Assembly: GCA_018268595.1 (NCBI GenBank)
Contig: JAFDWH010000026.1
Span: 124,001 to 188,000, forward strand
Reading direction: 5' to 3'
Source of the DNA: Actinomycetota bacterium
GTDB lineage: Bacteria > Actinomycetota > Thermoleophilia > Solirubrobacterales > Solirubrobacteraceae
DNA: 64,000 nucleotides
The position numbers and the translations under genes are program-made. The notes beneath the pieces are model-generated. The model was not told where the DNA came from and made no database searches. It saw nothing but the letters and a program-made list of their open reading frames with translations. Of the stretch, positions 16,135 to 26,248 are shown piece after piece; the first letter of the stretch is position 1; each line of letters begins with the position of its first letter.

Positions 16135-16557
16135 ATGAGCGCGTTCCGGTCCCCCAAGGAGTTCCGCGAGGTGATGGACCGCGTCTTCTCGCTGATGGAC
16201 GAGGACCCGGACATGGGGCCCCGGCTGCGCGACGCGGACGTCCCGCAGCGCTTCGAGTTCGAGGACCTCGACCTCGTCGTCAACATCCGCGCGGCGACGC
16301 CCGCCGAGGACGCGAACCTCGTGTGGGTCTGGAGCGACGACGTCGCGTGGGATGCGACCGTGCAGATGAAGATGTCCTCCGAGACGGCGAACCGCTACTT
16401 CCAGGGCAAGGAGAACGTCGCGCTGGCGATCGCGCGCCGTCGCATCAAGGCCGGCGGCGACGTGCGGGCGGCGCTTGCGCTGATGCCGATCACGAAGCCG
16501 GTGTTCGCGCACTACCGCGAGCTGGTCGAGCGCGAGTACCCGCACCTGGCGCTCTGA
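16135..16557 (+). CDS. SCP2 sterol-carrier-like domain protein
   Basis: A 140-residue single-domain protein. Residues 35-110 show the SCP2 pattern: alternating strands (LVVNIRAATP, NLVWVWSDD, ATVQMKMSSETANRYFQGKENVALAIARR split by a turn) and a closing helix with GGDVRAALALMPI. SCP2 folds bind hydrophobic ligands such as fatty acyl-CoA in a tunnel, so a role in lipid handling is reasonable. The start ATG 16135 is nine bases after TACGCT. No operon partner on this strand. Confidence 0.8.
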   Translation: MSAFRSPKEFREVMDRVFSLMDEDPDMGPRLRDADVPQRFEFEDLDLVVNIRAATPAEDANLVWVWSDDVAWDATVQMKMSSETANRYFQGKENVALAIARRRIKAGGDVRAALALMPITKPVFAHYRELVEREYPHLAL

Positions 16558-16857
16558 GGCGCGGTCTGCGGACTCCCACGGTTGACACCGGCGGGAGCCC
16601 GGAGTAGCCCTTCGAGGTGCATAGAGGCAACAGGCCGGACAGTGGACGGTCGCCGCGTCGCGTCGCGGCGGGCGCTCCGCCCGCAAGGTGCCGCCGTCCC
16701 GACGAGCGCCGCCGGCTGACGCAGCGGGCCGCTTCGCCCGCACGCGGCGGGATCTCCTGGGGTCCCGCCGCTCATGTGACGGGCGCTCGCTGCCGCCGCG
16801 CTCTCGCGTGTATGAGGCGCCGACGCTCGCGGCGCGCGGACCTACACTGCACCTGCG
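16558..16857. other. Intergenic, no gene recognised
   Basis: These 300 bases lie between the SCP2-like gene and tilS. Short frames on both strands are Arg/Pro-rich and unconvincing. Conserved cores of RNase P RNA, SRP RNA and tmRNA were looked for and not seen. The last 15 bases contain the TACACT box (16843-16848) of tilS. Confidence 0.5.
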
Positions 16858-17799
16858 ATGGACGCCGATCGCGTGCTCGAGCAGGTGCGCGCCGGGGGGC
16901 TGCTTCCCGCCGGCGGGTCCGTCGTCGTGCTGCTGTCCGGTGGGCGCGACTCGGTCTGCCTGCTCGACGTCGCCGTGCGCGCGGTCGGCGGGGAGGGCCG
17001 CGTGCGCGCCGTGCACGTCAACTACGGGCTGCGCGACGAGGCCGGCGACGACGAGCGCCACTGCGCGGAGCTGTGCGAGCGGCTCGCGATCGAGCTGACG
17101 GTCGAGCGGCCGAGACGCCCCGAGGCGGGCGGCAACATCCAGGCGTGGGCCCGCGACGTGCGCTACGCGGTCGCGACGAGGCTCGCGCTGGCGGACGGCC
17201 CGGCGGTCGTCGCGGCCGGCCACACCGCCGACGACCAGGTCGAGACGATCCTCTACCGGCTCGCGTCCTCGCCGAGCCGGCGTGCGCTGCTGGGCATGCG
17301 CCCGCGCGACGGGCTGCTCGTGCGCCCGCTGCTCGGCGTCACGCGCGCGCAGACGACCGCCTACTGCGAGCAGCGCGCGCTCGCCTGGTGCGACGACGCG
17401 ACGAACGGCGGCGACAGATACGCGCGCAACCGCGTCCGCAACCGACTCGTGCCGGCGCTCGAGCAGATCCACCCGGCGGCGGCCGCGAACGTGCTGCGCA
17501 CCGCGGCGCTGCTGCGCGACGAGGGCGAGGTGCTCGACGCGCTCGTCGGTGACCAGCTCGACGAACGCGGCGGCCGCTTCGAGATCCCGCTCGAGCGGCT
17601 CGCCGCGATGCCGCCGGCGCTGCGCCGGCTCGTCGTGCAGCGGCTCGCCGACGGCGCCGCCGGCAAGCTCGTGCCGGGTGCGGCGAAGCACGCCGACGAG
17701 GTCGCCGCGCTGCGCCGCACCGGGCGCGCGATGCTCGACCTCGGCGGCGGCGTGCGCGCGGTCGCCGAGCGTGGCGTGCTGCACGCGGAGCGCGGGTGA
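16858..17799 (+). CDS. tilS: tRNA(Ile)-lysidine synthase
   Basis: A 313-residue N-type PP-loop ATPase. VVVLLSGGRDSVCLLDV carries the SGGxDS ATP-binding loop (residues 27-32), followed by VHVNYGLRDEA and AAGHTADDQVETILYRL, the family's second and third signatures. The enzyme attaches lysine to C34 of the CAU-anticodon tRNA-Ile, allowing AUA reading, and is essential in most bacteria. The C-terminal domain is short, as in other actinobacterial forms. It has TACACT nine bases before the ATG. It is followed at once by hpt, the conserved tilS-hpt-ftsH order. Confidence 0.95.
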   Translation: MDADRVLEQVRAGGLLPAGGSVVVLLSGGRDSVCLLDVAVRAVGGEGRVRAVHVNYGLRDEAGDDERHCAELCERLAIELTVERPRRPEAGGNIQAWARDVRYAVATRLALADGPAVVAAGHTADDQVETILYRLASSPSRRALLGMRPRDGLLVRPLLGVTRAQTTAYCEQRALAWCDDATNGGDRYARNRVRNRLVPALEQIHPAAAANVLRTAALLRDEGEVLDALVGDQLDERGGRFEIPLERLAAMPPALRRLVVQRLADGAAGKLVPGAAKHADEVAALRRTGRAMLDLGGGVRAVAERGVLHAERG

Positions 17800-17816
17800 A
17801 TACACTGCGCGCCCTC

Positions 17817-18347
17817 ATGGGCGACGCGGCGATCGGCGAGATCCTGGTCCAGCCGGACGACCTGCAGCACCGCGTGCGCGAGCTGGGCGCCGAGATCACG
17901 CGCGACTACGCCGGCAAGCAGCCGCTGCTCGTGTGCGTGCTGAAGGGCGCCGTCTTCTTCCTGAGCGACCTGATGCGGGCGATCGAGCTGCCCTGCGAGG
18001 TCGACTTCATGGCCGTCGCCTCCTACGGCTCGGCGACGCAGTCCTCCGGCGTCGTGCGGATCCTCAAGGACCTCGACGCGGTGATCGCGGGCCGCGACGT
18101 GATCATCGTCGAGGACATCGTCGACTCCGGCCTGACGCTCCAGTACCTGCTGCGCAACCTGAAGGCGCGCGAGCCCGCCTCGCTGTCCGTCTGCGCGCTG
18201 CTGACGAAGCCGGAGCGCCTGAAGGTCGACCTCTCGCCGCGCTACGTCGGCTTCGAGATCCCGAACCGCTTCGCAGTCGGCTACGGGCTCGATCACGCCG
18301 AGCGCTACCGCAACTTGCCCTACGTGGCGGCGTTGCGGGAGGCGTGA
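17817..18347 (+). CDS. hpt: Hypoxanthine phosphoribosyltransferase
   Basis: A 176-residue purine-salvage enzyme making IMP/GMP from hypoxanthine/guanine and PRPP. The PRPP-binding signature [18 protein letters not shown] is intact, and [15 protein letters not shown] and the late [17 protein letters not shown] segment are standard. Two starts compete. GTG 17796 would overlap the tilS stop by 4 bp. ATG 17817 gives the usual N-terminus ([17 protein letters not shown]) and is preceded ten bases upstream by TACACT (17801-17806), so the ATG is preferred. Internal promoter or not, it belongs to the tilS-hpt-ftsH block. Confidence 0.93.
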   Translation: MGDAAIGEILVQPDDLQHRVRELGAEITRDYAGKQPLLVCVLKGAVFFLSDLMRAIELPCEVDFMAVASYGSATQSSGVVRILKDLDAVIAGRDVIIVEDIVDSGLTLQYLLRNLKAREPASLSVCALLTKPERLKVDLSPRYVGFEIPNRFAVGYGLDHAERYRNLPYVAALREA

Positions 18348-18453
18348 GCGTCCGTTAAGGCTCTGCACGGCGGCTGTCGATGCAGCGGAAAGCCCGCTGC
18401 TACGCTTGGCAGCCCGTCCACGACCTCGCGCCTCGCGCGCCCGGGATCCCTAC

Positions 18454-20430
<1,977 letters not shown>

Positions 20431-20448
20431 GCGTGTAACGATGCGGCC

Positions 20449-21255
20449 GTGGAGCGGCCGTATCGGATCATGGGCGTGCTGAACGTCACGCCCGACTCGT
20501 TCTCGGACGGCGGGCTGTTCCTCGACGCGGACGCCGCGGTCGCGCACGGGCTGGAGCTGGAGTCCGAGGGCGCGGAGATCCTCGACGTCGGCGGCGAGTC
20601 GACGCGGCCCGGCGCTGAGCCGGTCGCGTGCGCCGAGCAGATCCGTCGCGTCGTGCCGGCGATCGAGCGGCTCGTCGCGCGCGGCGTGCGCGCGCAGATC
20701 TCGATCGACACGACGCGGCTCGCGGTCGCCGAAGCGGCCGTCGACGCCGGCGCGAGCTACGTCAACGACGTGACCGCCTTCCGTCAGGAGCCCGAGCTGG
20801 CCGGGCTCGTCGCCGACCGCGGCCTCGACTGCTGCCTCATGCACATGCGCGGCGAGCCGCGCTCGATGCAGCGCGACCCGGTCTACGACGACGTCGTCTC
20901 CGACGTGAAGGCGTTCCTGGAGGAGCGCCTGTCGGCGGCGGTCGCGGCCGGGGTCGCGGAGCAGCGGATCATGCTCGACCCGGGCATCGGCTTCGGCAAG
21001 ACCGTCGACCACAACCTCGAGCTGCTGCGCCGGCTCGACGAGCTGGTCGCGCTCGGCCGCCCGGTCGTCGTCGGCACCTCGCGCAAGTCGTTCCTCGGCC
21101 GCATCACCGGCCGTGAGACGGACGACCGCCTCGCCGGCACGATCGCCACGAACGTGCTCGCGTTCGAGCGCGGGGCGTCCGTCTTCCGCGTGCACGACGT
21201 GCGGCCGGTCGCCGACGCGCTCGCGGTGACGGCTGCTACGGTCCGCGGCCGATGA
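20449..21255 (+). CDS. folP: Dihydropteroate synthase
   Basis: A 268-residue TIM-barrel enzyme condensing p-aminobenzoate with 6-hydroxymethyl-dihydropterin pyrophosphate; it is the sulfonamide target. Signatures: IMGVLNVTPDSFSDGG at the N-terminus, EGAEILDVGGESTRPGA near residue 40, LDPGIGFGKTVDHNLELL near 178 and VGTSRKSFLG near 208. The GTG start at 20449 comes 18 bases after the ftsH stop, and the end overlaps folB by 4 bp, so the folate genes are one translational unit behind ftsH. Confidence 0.96.
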   Translation: MERPYRIMGVLNVTPDSFSDGGLFLDADAAVAHGLELESEGAEILDVGGESTRPGAEPVACAEQIRRVVPAIERLVARGVRAQISIDTTRLAVAEAAVDAGASYVNDVTAFRQEPELAGLVADRGLDCCLMHMRGEPRSMQRDPVYDDVVSDVKAFLEERLSAAVAAGVAEQRIMLDPGIGFGKTVDHNLELLRRLDELVALGRPVVVGTSRKSFLGRITGRETDDRLAGTIATNVLAFERGASVFRVHDVRPVADALAVTAATVRGR

Positions 21256-21695
21256 GCGACGACGACGAGTTCGAGCACGACGAGGAGCAGGACGAGCACG
21301 AGCTCGACGAGGACGACGAGCCCTCCGAGCCGCTCGTCACGATCGAGGTGACCGGCCTCTCGCTCTACACGCATCACGGCGTGACGGAGGCGGAGCGCGA
21401 GATCGGCCAGCGGCTCGTGATCGACCTGCGCATCGAGGTCGGCGCCTGCGACGCGACGGTGACCGATCGCGTGGAGGACACGGTCGACTACGGCGAGGTG
21501 TGCCAGACGGTGGCGCTCGTCGCGCAGCAGCGCTCCTACAAGACGCTCGAGCGCCTCTGCACCGCGATTGCCGACCGCCTGCTCGGCGACTACGAGGCCG
21601 AGTCCGTGTGGGTCAGAGCGGCGAAGCCCGAGCCGCCGATCCCGCTGCCCGTGCAGGAGGTCTCGGTCGAGGTCGTGCGCGACGCGAATGAGTGA
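21252..21695 (+). CDS. folB: Dihydroneopterin aldolase with acidic N-terminal extension
   Basis: A 147-residue protein. The core from residue 28 on is a standard FolB (VTIEVTGLSLYTHHGVTEAE, then VEDTVDYGEVCQTV, SYKTLERLCTAIAD and VRAAKPEPPIP), which makes 6-hydroxymethyl-dihydropterin in folate synthesis. The first 27 residues are unusual: nearly all Asp/Glu with a few His and Ser. The start is supported by TACGGT (21237-21242) nine bases upstream, inside the end of folP, so the extension seems genuinely translated. It overlaps folK by 8 bp. Confidence 0.94.
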   Translation: MSDDDEFEHDEEQDEHELDEDDEPSEPLVTIEVTGLSLYTHHGVTEAEREIGQRLVIDLRIEVGACDATVTDRVEDTVDYGEVCQTVALVAQQRSYKTLERLCTAIADRLLGDYEAESVWVRAAKPEPPIPLPVQEVSVEVVRDANE

Positions 21696-22239
21696 CGCGG
21701 CCGCGGCCGGCGACGCTGCCGGGCTGGCGCCGGGAGAGCGCGTCGGCTACCTCGGCCTCGGCTCCAACCTCGGCGACCGCCGCGCCCAGCTCACCGCCGC
21801 CGTCGCCGCGCTGCCGGCCCACGGCGTGCGCGTGCTGGCGTCCTCCGGCACCTACGAGACCGAGCCGGTCGGCGAGATCCTCGACCAGCCGGACTTCCTC
21901 AACGCCTGCCTGCGGATCGCCACCGCGCACGACCCGGAGGGCCTGCTGGACGCGTGCAAGGCGGTCGAGCGCGAGCTGGGGCGCGAGCACGGCCCGCACG
22001 TGCGCCGGCACGCGCCGCGGCCGATCGACGTGGACGTGCTGCTGCTGGGCGACCTCACGTACGCGTCACCGCGGCTGCGGCTCCCGCACGCGGAGGTCAC
22101 GACCCGCCGCTTCGTCCTGATCCCGCTGCTGGAGCTGGACCCCCGGCTCGCGACGCCCGACGGGCGCCCGCTCGCCGACGCGCTCGCCGCGCTCGACCCG
22201 GCGGTGCGCGTGACGCGCGCCGGCGATCCGCTGATCTAG
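21688..22239 (+). CDS. folK: 6-hydroxymethyl-dihydropterin pyrophosphokinase
   Basis: A 183-residue enzyme adding pyrophosphate from ATP to the pterin before FolP acts. YLGLGSNLGDRRAQL (near residue 20), QPDFLNACLRI, RRHAPRPIDVDVLLLG (metal-binding Asp pair) and LPHAEVTTRRFVLIPLLEL match the family throughout. The first 15 residues are Ala-rich and probably flexible. The start codon lies inside the end of folB, and the folate run ends here. No folE (GTP cyclohydrolase) is present in the window. Confidence 0.95.
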   Translation: MSDAAAAGDAAGLAPGERVGYLGLGSNLGDRRAQLTAAVAALPAHGVRVLASSGTYETEPVGEILDQPDFLNACLRIATAHDPEGLLDACKAVERELGREHGPHVRRHAPRPIDVDVLLLGDLTYASPRLRLPHAEVTTRRFVLIPLLELDPRLATPDGRPLADALAALDPAVRVTRAGDPLI

Positions 22240-22961
22240 GCGGCGGCCGGCAGCGCGCCCTGCGGCATGCGGCCGGCGTACGACGGGAACAGCCGCACCG
22301 CGAGCGCGAGCGCCGGGCGGCCCGCCAGCAAAGGCCGGACGTCCTCCATCGTCGCCAGCAGGCGGACGCTCGGCGCGATCTGCAGGTCGGCCGCGTTCGG
22401 CTCCGCGCCGCCCATCACGCCCTCGGCGATCCAGCCGTCGACGCGGTCGAGCTGGCCCGGCAGCGCCGCCAGGTCCTCACGCGCCTGCGCCTCGCCGCCG
22501 CCGTTGCGCCAGCGCGCGACGCGCGCGATGCGCGGGGCGGACAGCCGCTGCACGAAGCGCGGCAGCGGCAGTCTCGAGCCTTCGGCGTAGACGGGGATCG
22601 CGTCCGGCCGCGCGCACATGCCGGTCCACGCGAGCCGGCGCGGCACCGGCTGGAGCACCTCGTCGCCCCAGCGCTCGGCCTCGACGACGCGCGCGCGCCG
22701 CTCCGGGTCCTGCGGCAGCAGCGGCGGCTCCGGCACCAGCTCGTCGAGCCGGTGCACGATCGCGCGCGAGCCGACGACCTTCTCGCCGCTGCCGAGCTGC
22801 AGCGCCGGCACGGTCAACTTGCGGAAGCGCAGCCACTGCTCGGGGACGTGCAGCGCGGGCGCCATCTCGTGGACGCGGTAGGGCTGGCCCTTGAGCTGGA
22901 GCGCCCGCTCGGCGGTCAGGCATGGATGCGACCCGTGGATCGCGTAGAGCACGTGGGGCAT
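22236..22961 (-). CDS. Glutathione S-transferase-like protein
   Basis: A 241-residue protein with an N-terminal thioredoxin-like domain (VLYAIHGSHPCLTAERALQL, with VPALQLG and GSRAIVHRLDEL, the usual GST N-domain order) and a helical C-domain ending in ALALAVRLFPSY. Actinobacteria mostly lack glutathione, so the physiological thiol and substrate are unknown. ATG 22961 is favoured over ATG 22973 because TATGCT (22974-22969) lies seven bases upstream of it. The stop overlaps the folK end by 4 bp, in convergent orientation. Confidence 0.75.
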   Translation of the reverse strand: MPHVLYAIHGSHPCLTAERALQLKGQPYRVHEMAPALHVPEQWLRFRKLTVPALQLGSGEKVVGSRAIVHRLDELVPEPPLLPQDPERRARVVEAERWGDEVLQPVPRRLAWTGMCARPDAIPVYAEGSRLPLPRFVQRLSAPRIARVARWRNGGGEAQAREDLAALPGQLDRVDGWIAEGVMGGAEPNAADLQIAPSVRLLATMEDVRPLLAGRPALALAVRLFPSYAGRMPQGALPAAA

Positions 22962-23043
22962 GGTGAGGAGCATATGGCTGGCTGGCCAGCCGGTGCGCCG
23001 CTTCGCCGCGCCGGTCCGCCGCAGATGCGATGCTTCCGCGCCG

Positions 23044-23817
23044 ATGCTCCTCGTCGTCGACGTCGGCAACACGCAGACCCATTTCGGCACGTTCGACGGC
23101 AGCGAGCTGACCGAGCACTGGCGCTACGCGACCGTGCGCGAGTCGACCGCCGACGAGCTGGGCGCGAAGCTCGCGAACCTGCTCGCGCTGCGTGGCCTCG
23201 CCTTCGGCGACCTGCAGGGCTCGATCGTCTCCTCGACGGTGCCGCAGCTCGGCGCCGAGTGGCGCCAGGTCGGCGAGCGGTATCTCGGGCACCAGACGCT
23301 GGTGGTCGGGCCGGGGATCAGAAGCGGCATGCCGATCCGCTACGAGAACCCGCGCGAGATCGGCGCCGACCGACTCGTCAACGCCGTCGCGGCCTTCGAC
23401 AAGATCGGCGACGCCTGCGTCGTCGTCGACTTCGGCACCGCGATCACGTTCGACCCCGTCTCGGCAGAGGGCGAGTACCTCGGCGGCGTGATCGCGCCCG
23501 GCGTCGAGATCTCGATGGAGGCGCTGACCGAACGCGCCGCCGCGCTGCCAAAGATCGACCTCGTCCCGCCGCGCTCGGTGATCGGCAAGACGACCGTCGA
23601 CGCGATCCGCTCCGGCGTCGTCTACGGCTTCGCCGGGCAGGTCGACGGGATCGTCAGGCGCCTGCGCGCCGAGCTGGGCGCCGAGACGGCGACGATCGCC
23701 ACCGGCGGCCTCGCCGCCGCGATCGTCCCCTACACGGACGAGATCGACGAGGTCGACGACCTGCTCACGCTCACGGGCCTGCGCCTGCTGCACGAGCGCA
23801 ACGCCCCGTCCGCCTGA
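23044..23817 (+). CDS. coaX: Type III pantothenate kinase
   Basis: A 257-residue ASKHA-fold kinase catalysing the first step of coenzyme A synthesis. MLLVVDVGNTQTHFG carries the phosphate-1 motif with catalytic Asp. IGADRLVNAVAAFD and VVVDFGTAITFDPV are the type III signatures, followed by GGVIAPGVEISMEAL. Length is normal. A near-match -10 (GATGCT, 23029-23034) lies nine bases before the ATG. Its end overlaps the convergent alpha/beta-hydrolase gene by 47 bp. Confidence 0.95.
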   Translation: MLLVVDVGNTQTHFGTFDGSELTEHWRYATVRESTADELGAKLANLLALRGLAFGDLQGSIVSSTVPQLGAEWRQVGERYLGHQTLVVGPGIRSGMPIRYENPREIGADRLVNAVAAFDKIGDACVVVDFGTAITFDPVSAEGEYLGGVIAPGVEISMEALTERAAALPKIDLVPPRSVIGKTTVDAIRSGVVYGFAGQVDGIVRRLRAELGAETATIATGGLAAAIVPYTDEIDEVDDLLTLTGLRLLHERNAPSA

Positions 23818-24559
23818 GGAAGTCCTCCAGCAGCGCGTTGTAGGGCTCGCCGACGAGCGGGATCGAGTGCCCGCCGCCGGAGGCGGTCGCGCGCTCGGCG
23901 CCGATCCGCTCCGCCACCACGTCGCAGACGGCCTCGAACACCGGCGAGTGGCGGCCGGAGATCACGAGCTTCGGGAACGACGCCGCCGCGAGCTCCGCGA
24001 GCGGCGGGTCCGACTCCCACGGCGGGCGCTCCGCCATCACGTGCGCCGCGCCACGCGCGAGCCACTCCGGCATCTGCTCCGGCGTCGCGTGCGAGGAGCC
24101 GGCGCCGCCGCGGAACAGCTGCACGAAGTCGCGCGGGCTCAGCTCGTCGCGGTGCCGGTACAGCTGCTCGCCCCACGCGACGATCTGGTCGACCTGCGGG
24201 TCGCCAGCCGCGACGCGCAGCGTGCCCGGCTCGGTGACCGTCAGCGACCACACCGCCTGCGGACGCAGCGCCGCCGCGTGCAGGGCGATCACGGCGCCGT
24301 AGGAGTGCCCGACGAGATGCGCGCCGTCGCCGAGCAGCTCCGCGATCAGCGGCGCCTCCGCCTCGAAGTCGCCGCGCGGCAGCGGCGGCGAGGCGCCGAA
24401 GCCGGGACGGTGCGGCAGCACGAGCGTCCATCGCGCCGCCAGCGCGCGCTGCGCGCGCCACGTCTGCCGCGGGCCGACGATGCTGCCGTGCACGAACACG
24501 ACCGGCGGGCCGTCGCCGATCCGCTCGACGTCGAGGTCCGCCGCCCGCAGCCCGCCCAT
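23771..24559 (-). CDS. Alpha/beta-hydrolase
   Basis: A 262-residue soluble hydrolase. VVFVHGSIVGPRQTW holds the oxyanion HG, VGHSYGAVIALHAAAL the nucleophile elbow (Ser in GHSYG), and GGGHSIPLVGEPYN near the C-terminus the catalytic His. The nucleophile, His and an acidic residue in the SGRHSPVFE region complete a plausible triad. Substrate unknown. ATG 24559 has TAGCGT (24572-24567) seven bases upstream, on the opposite strand to the dus promoter. The last 15 codons overlap coaX. Confidence 0.88.
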   Translation of the reverse strand: MGGLRAADLDVERIGDGPPVVFVHGSIVGPRQTWRAQRALAARWTLVLPHRPGFGASPPLPRGDFEAEAPLIAELLGDGAHLVGHSYGAVIALHAAALRPQAVWSLTVTEPGTLRVAAGDPQVDQIVAWGEQLYRHRDELSPRDFVQLFRGGAGSSHATPEQMPEWLARGAAHVMAERPPWESDPPLAELAAASFPKLVISGRHSPVFEAVCDVVAERIGAERATASGGGHSIPLVGEPYNALLEDFLRRTGRCARAAGAGP

Positions 24560-24566
24560 CGCGCGA

Positions 24567-24582
24567 ACGCTACGCCTACCAT
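24567..24582. promoter_or_regulatory. Divergent leaderless -10 boxes between hydrolase and dus
   Basis: TAGCGT on the minus strand (24572-24567) and TACCAT on the plus strand (24577-24582) are four bases apart. Each is 7-8 bases from its start codon; the starts themselves are only 31 bp apart. Both transcripts would begin at the AUG. Confidence 0.5.
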
Positions 24583-24590
24583 TGGGCGCG

Positions 24591-25589
24591 ATGACGCGCT
24601 CGCTCCACGACAGCTGGCAGCTCGGCGGCCTGACGATCCCCAACCGCGTCGTGCTGGCGCCGCTGGCCGGGATCGGCAACTGGTTCGTGCGCCTGCAGGC
24701 CAAGCGCCACGGCGCCGGCTACGCGATCTCGGAGATGGTATCCAGCCACGCGATCCACCACGGCAACGAGCGCACGTGCACCGAGCTGCTGCGGATCCAC
24801 CCGGACGAGCAGGCGAGCGGACCGACCGCGATTCAGCTGTTCGGCGGCGACCCGGACGTGATGCGCAGTGCCGCCGCCCACGTCGCAGCGGTCGGCGGCG
24901 TCGACGTGATCGACCTCAACATGGGCTGCCCGGTGCCGAAGGTCTGCAAGACCGGCGCGGGCGCGGCGCTGCTCGACGATCCCGACCGCGCGGTCGCGGT
25001 CGCGCGCGCGGCGCGCGAGGGCAGCGGCCTGCCCGTGACCGTGAAGCTGCGACCGGGCCTGCGCCCCGGCCAGCAGACCGGCGTCGAGCTGGCGCACCGG
25101 CTCGTCGAGGAGGCGGGGATCGCGGGCCTCTGCATGCATCCGCGCGTGGCCAAGCAGCGCCACACCGGCAGAGCCGACTACGACCTCGTGCGCCGCATGG
25201 TCGAGGAGCTGCCCGTCCCGGTGCTGATCTCCGGCGGGCTCAGAAGCGCCGCGAAGGTGCACGAGGTGTTCGAGCGCACGGGCGCCGCGGCGGTGCTGCT
25301 CGCGCGCGGGTCGCTCGGCAACCCGTGGATCTTCGAGCAGGTGCTGGGCGCGCGCGAGGAGGAGCCGACGCGCGCCGAGATCCTCGCCGAGCTGGACTGG
25401 GTGCTCGAGCGCGCCGTCGAGCACCTCGGCGAGGCGCGCGCCGCGGGCTACCTGCGCAAGTTCTACCCCTGGTACGTCACGCGCCTGGGGGAGGGCAAGG
25501 CGCTGCAGGACCGGCTCCAGCGCACGCAGTCGATCGCCGAGGCGCGCGCGGCGCTGGGGATCGAGCGGGCCGAGGCGCTGGCCGCGTAG
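24591..25589 (+). CDS. dusB: tRNA-dihydrouridine synthase
   Basis: A 332-residue flavoenzyme reducing uridines in the tRNA D-loop. The FMN-barrel start VVLAPLAGIGNWFVR, the active-site loop DLNMGCPVPKVCKTGAGAAL with its catalytic Cys, VTVKLRPGL, MHPRVAKQRHTGRADY and VLLARGSLGNPWIF fit bacterial DusB. The start ATG 24591 follows TACCAT by eight bases; an upstream open frame has no similarity. It is upstream of greA but separated by 160 bases with their own promoter. Confidence 0.92.
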   Translation: MTRSLHDSWQLGGLTIPNRVVLAPLAGIGNWFVRLQAKRHGAGYAISEMVSSHAIHHGNERTCTELLRIHPDEQASGPTAIQLFGGDPDVMRSAAAHVAAVGGVDVIDLNMGCPVPKVCKTGAGAALLDDPDRAVAVARAAREGSGLPVTVKLRPGLRPGQQTGVELAHRLVEEAGIAGLCMHPRVAKQRHTGRADYDLVRRMVEELPVPVLISGGLRSAAKVHEVFERTGAAAVLLARGSLGNPWIFEQVLGAREEEPTRAEILAELDWVLERAVEHLGEARAAGYLRKFYPWYVTRLGEGKALQDRLQRTQSIAEARAALGIERAEALAA

Positions 25590-25632
25590 CGGAGCGGCGG
25601 CGCGCCCGGCGGGAGACGCGCTGAGCGGTCGC

Positions 25633-25638
25633 TATACT
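25633..25638 (+). promoter_or_regulatory. -10 box of greA
   Basis: TATACT is the most consensus-like -10 hexamer in this area. Transcription would start near 25645, giving greA a leader of about 105 bases, long for this genome. Confidence 0.5.
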
Positions 25639-25668
25639 TGCCCGCCGCCGAGCCCGTCTCGTCGGAGT

Positions 25669-25695
25669 CCCCGCCACGAGCGGGGTTCGTTCTTT
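25669..25695 (+). terminator. Attenuator-like hairpin in the greA leader
   Basis: CCCCGC (25669-25674) pairs with GCGGGG (25680-25685) around CACGA and is followed by TTCGTTCTTT. It has intrinsic-terminator form, yet lies between the promoter and the greA start, so it could stop transcription prematurely and control the gene. Confidence 0.55.
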
Positions 25696-25750
25696 CTCCG
25701 GCCGAGTTCGGTCCGTCACGCCCACCCTCGCACGGTTCAAGGTCACGATC

Positions 25751-26236
25751 ATGCCCAAGGACGTCATCCTCACGCCGGACGGTCTCGAGAAGCTCAAGAG
25801 CGAGCTCGAGCACCTCTCGACGGAGAAGCGGCGGGAGGTCGCCGCGCGCATCAAGGAGGCGCGCGAGTTCGGCGACATCTCCGAGAACGCCGAGTACGAC
25901 GACGCCAAGAACGAGCAGGCGATGCTCGAGGCGAAGATCGCCCAGCTCGAGGAGAAGCTGCGCGCCGCGACGGTGATCGACGCGAGAGCGGTCGGCACCG
26001 ACGTCGTCAGCGTCGGCTCGACCGTCCACGTCAAGGACCAGTCGAGCGGGAGAAGCGAGACCTACACGATCGTCGGCTCCTCCGAGGCGAGCCCCGCGGA
26101 GCGCAAGCTGTCGAACGAGTCGCCCGTCGGCAAGGCGCTGATCGGCGCCAAGCGCAACGAGATCGTCGCCGTCACGCTGCCGAACGGCAAGCAGCGCGAG
26201 CTGAAGATCACGAAGATCGACATCGGCCTGAAGTAG
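25751..26236 (+). CDS. greA: Transcription elongation factor GreA
   Basis: A 161-residue factor that inserts into the RNA polymerase secondary channel and triggers cleavage of backtracked RNA. The N-terminal coiled coil (residues 1-76) has the acidic tip GDISENAEYDDAK, with the Asp/Glu needed for Mg2+ positioning, and the FKBP-like C-domain ends in the family pattern SPVGKALIGAKRNE. Start ATG 25751. The leader carries a terminator-like hairpin, reminiscent of autoregulated greA genes. The stop TAG is also the first part of the lysS -10 box. Confidence 0.96.
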   Translation: MPKDVILTPDGLEKLKSELEHLSTEKRREVAARIKEAREFGDISENAEYDDAKNEQAMLEAKIAQLEEKLRAATVIDARAVGTDVVSVGSTVHVKDQSSGRSETYTIVGSSEASPAERKLSNESPVGKALIGAKRNEIVAVTLPNGKQRELKITKIDIGLK

Positions 26237-26248
26237 CCTCCGGCCGCG

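Noticed and set aside
16558-16857. Possible structural RNA (RNase P, SRP or tmRNA) in the 300-base gap before tilS
   Set aside because: None of the conserved core sequences of these RNAs could be recognised.
17796-17816. GTG start for hpt overlapping the tilS stop
   Set aside because: The seven extra residues are not typical of the family, and a TACACT box lies between the GTG and the ATG at the usual leaderless distance.
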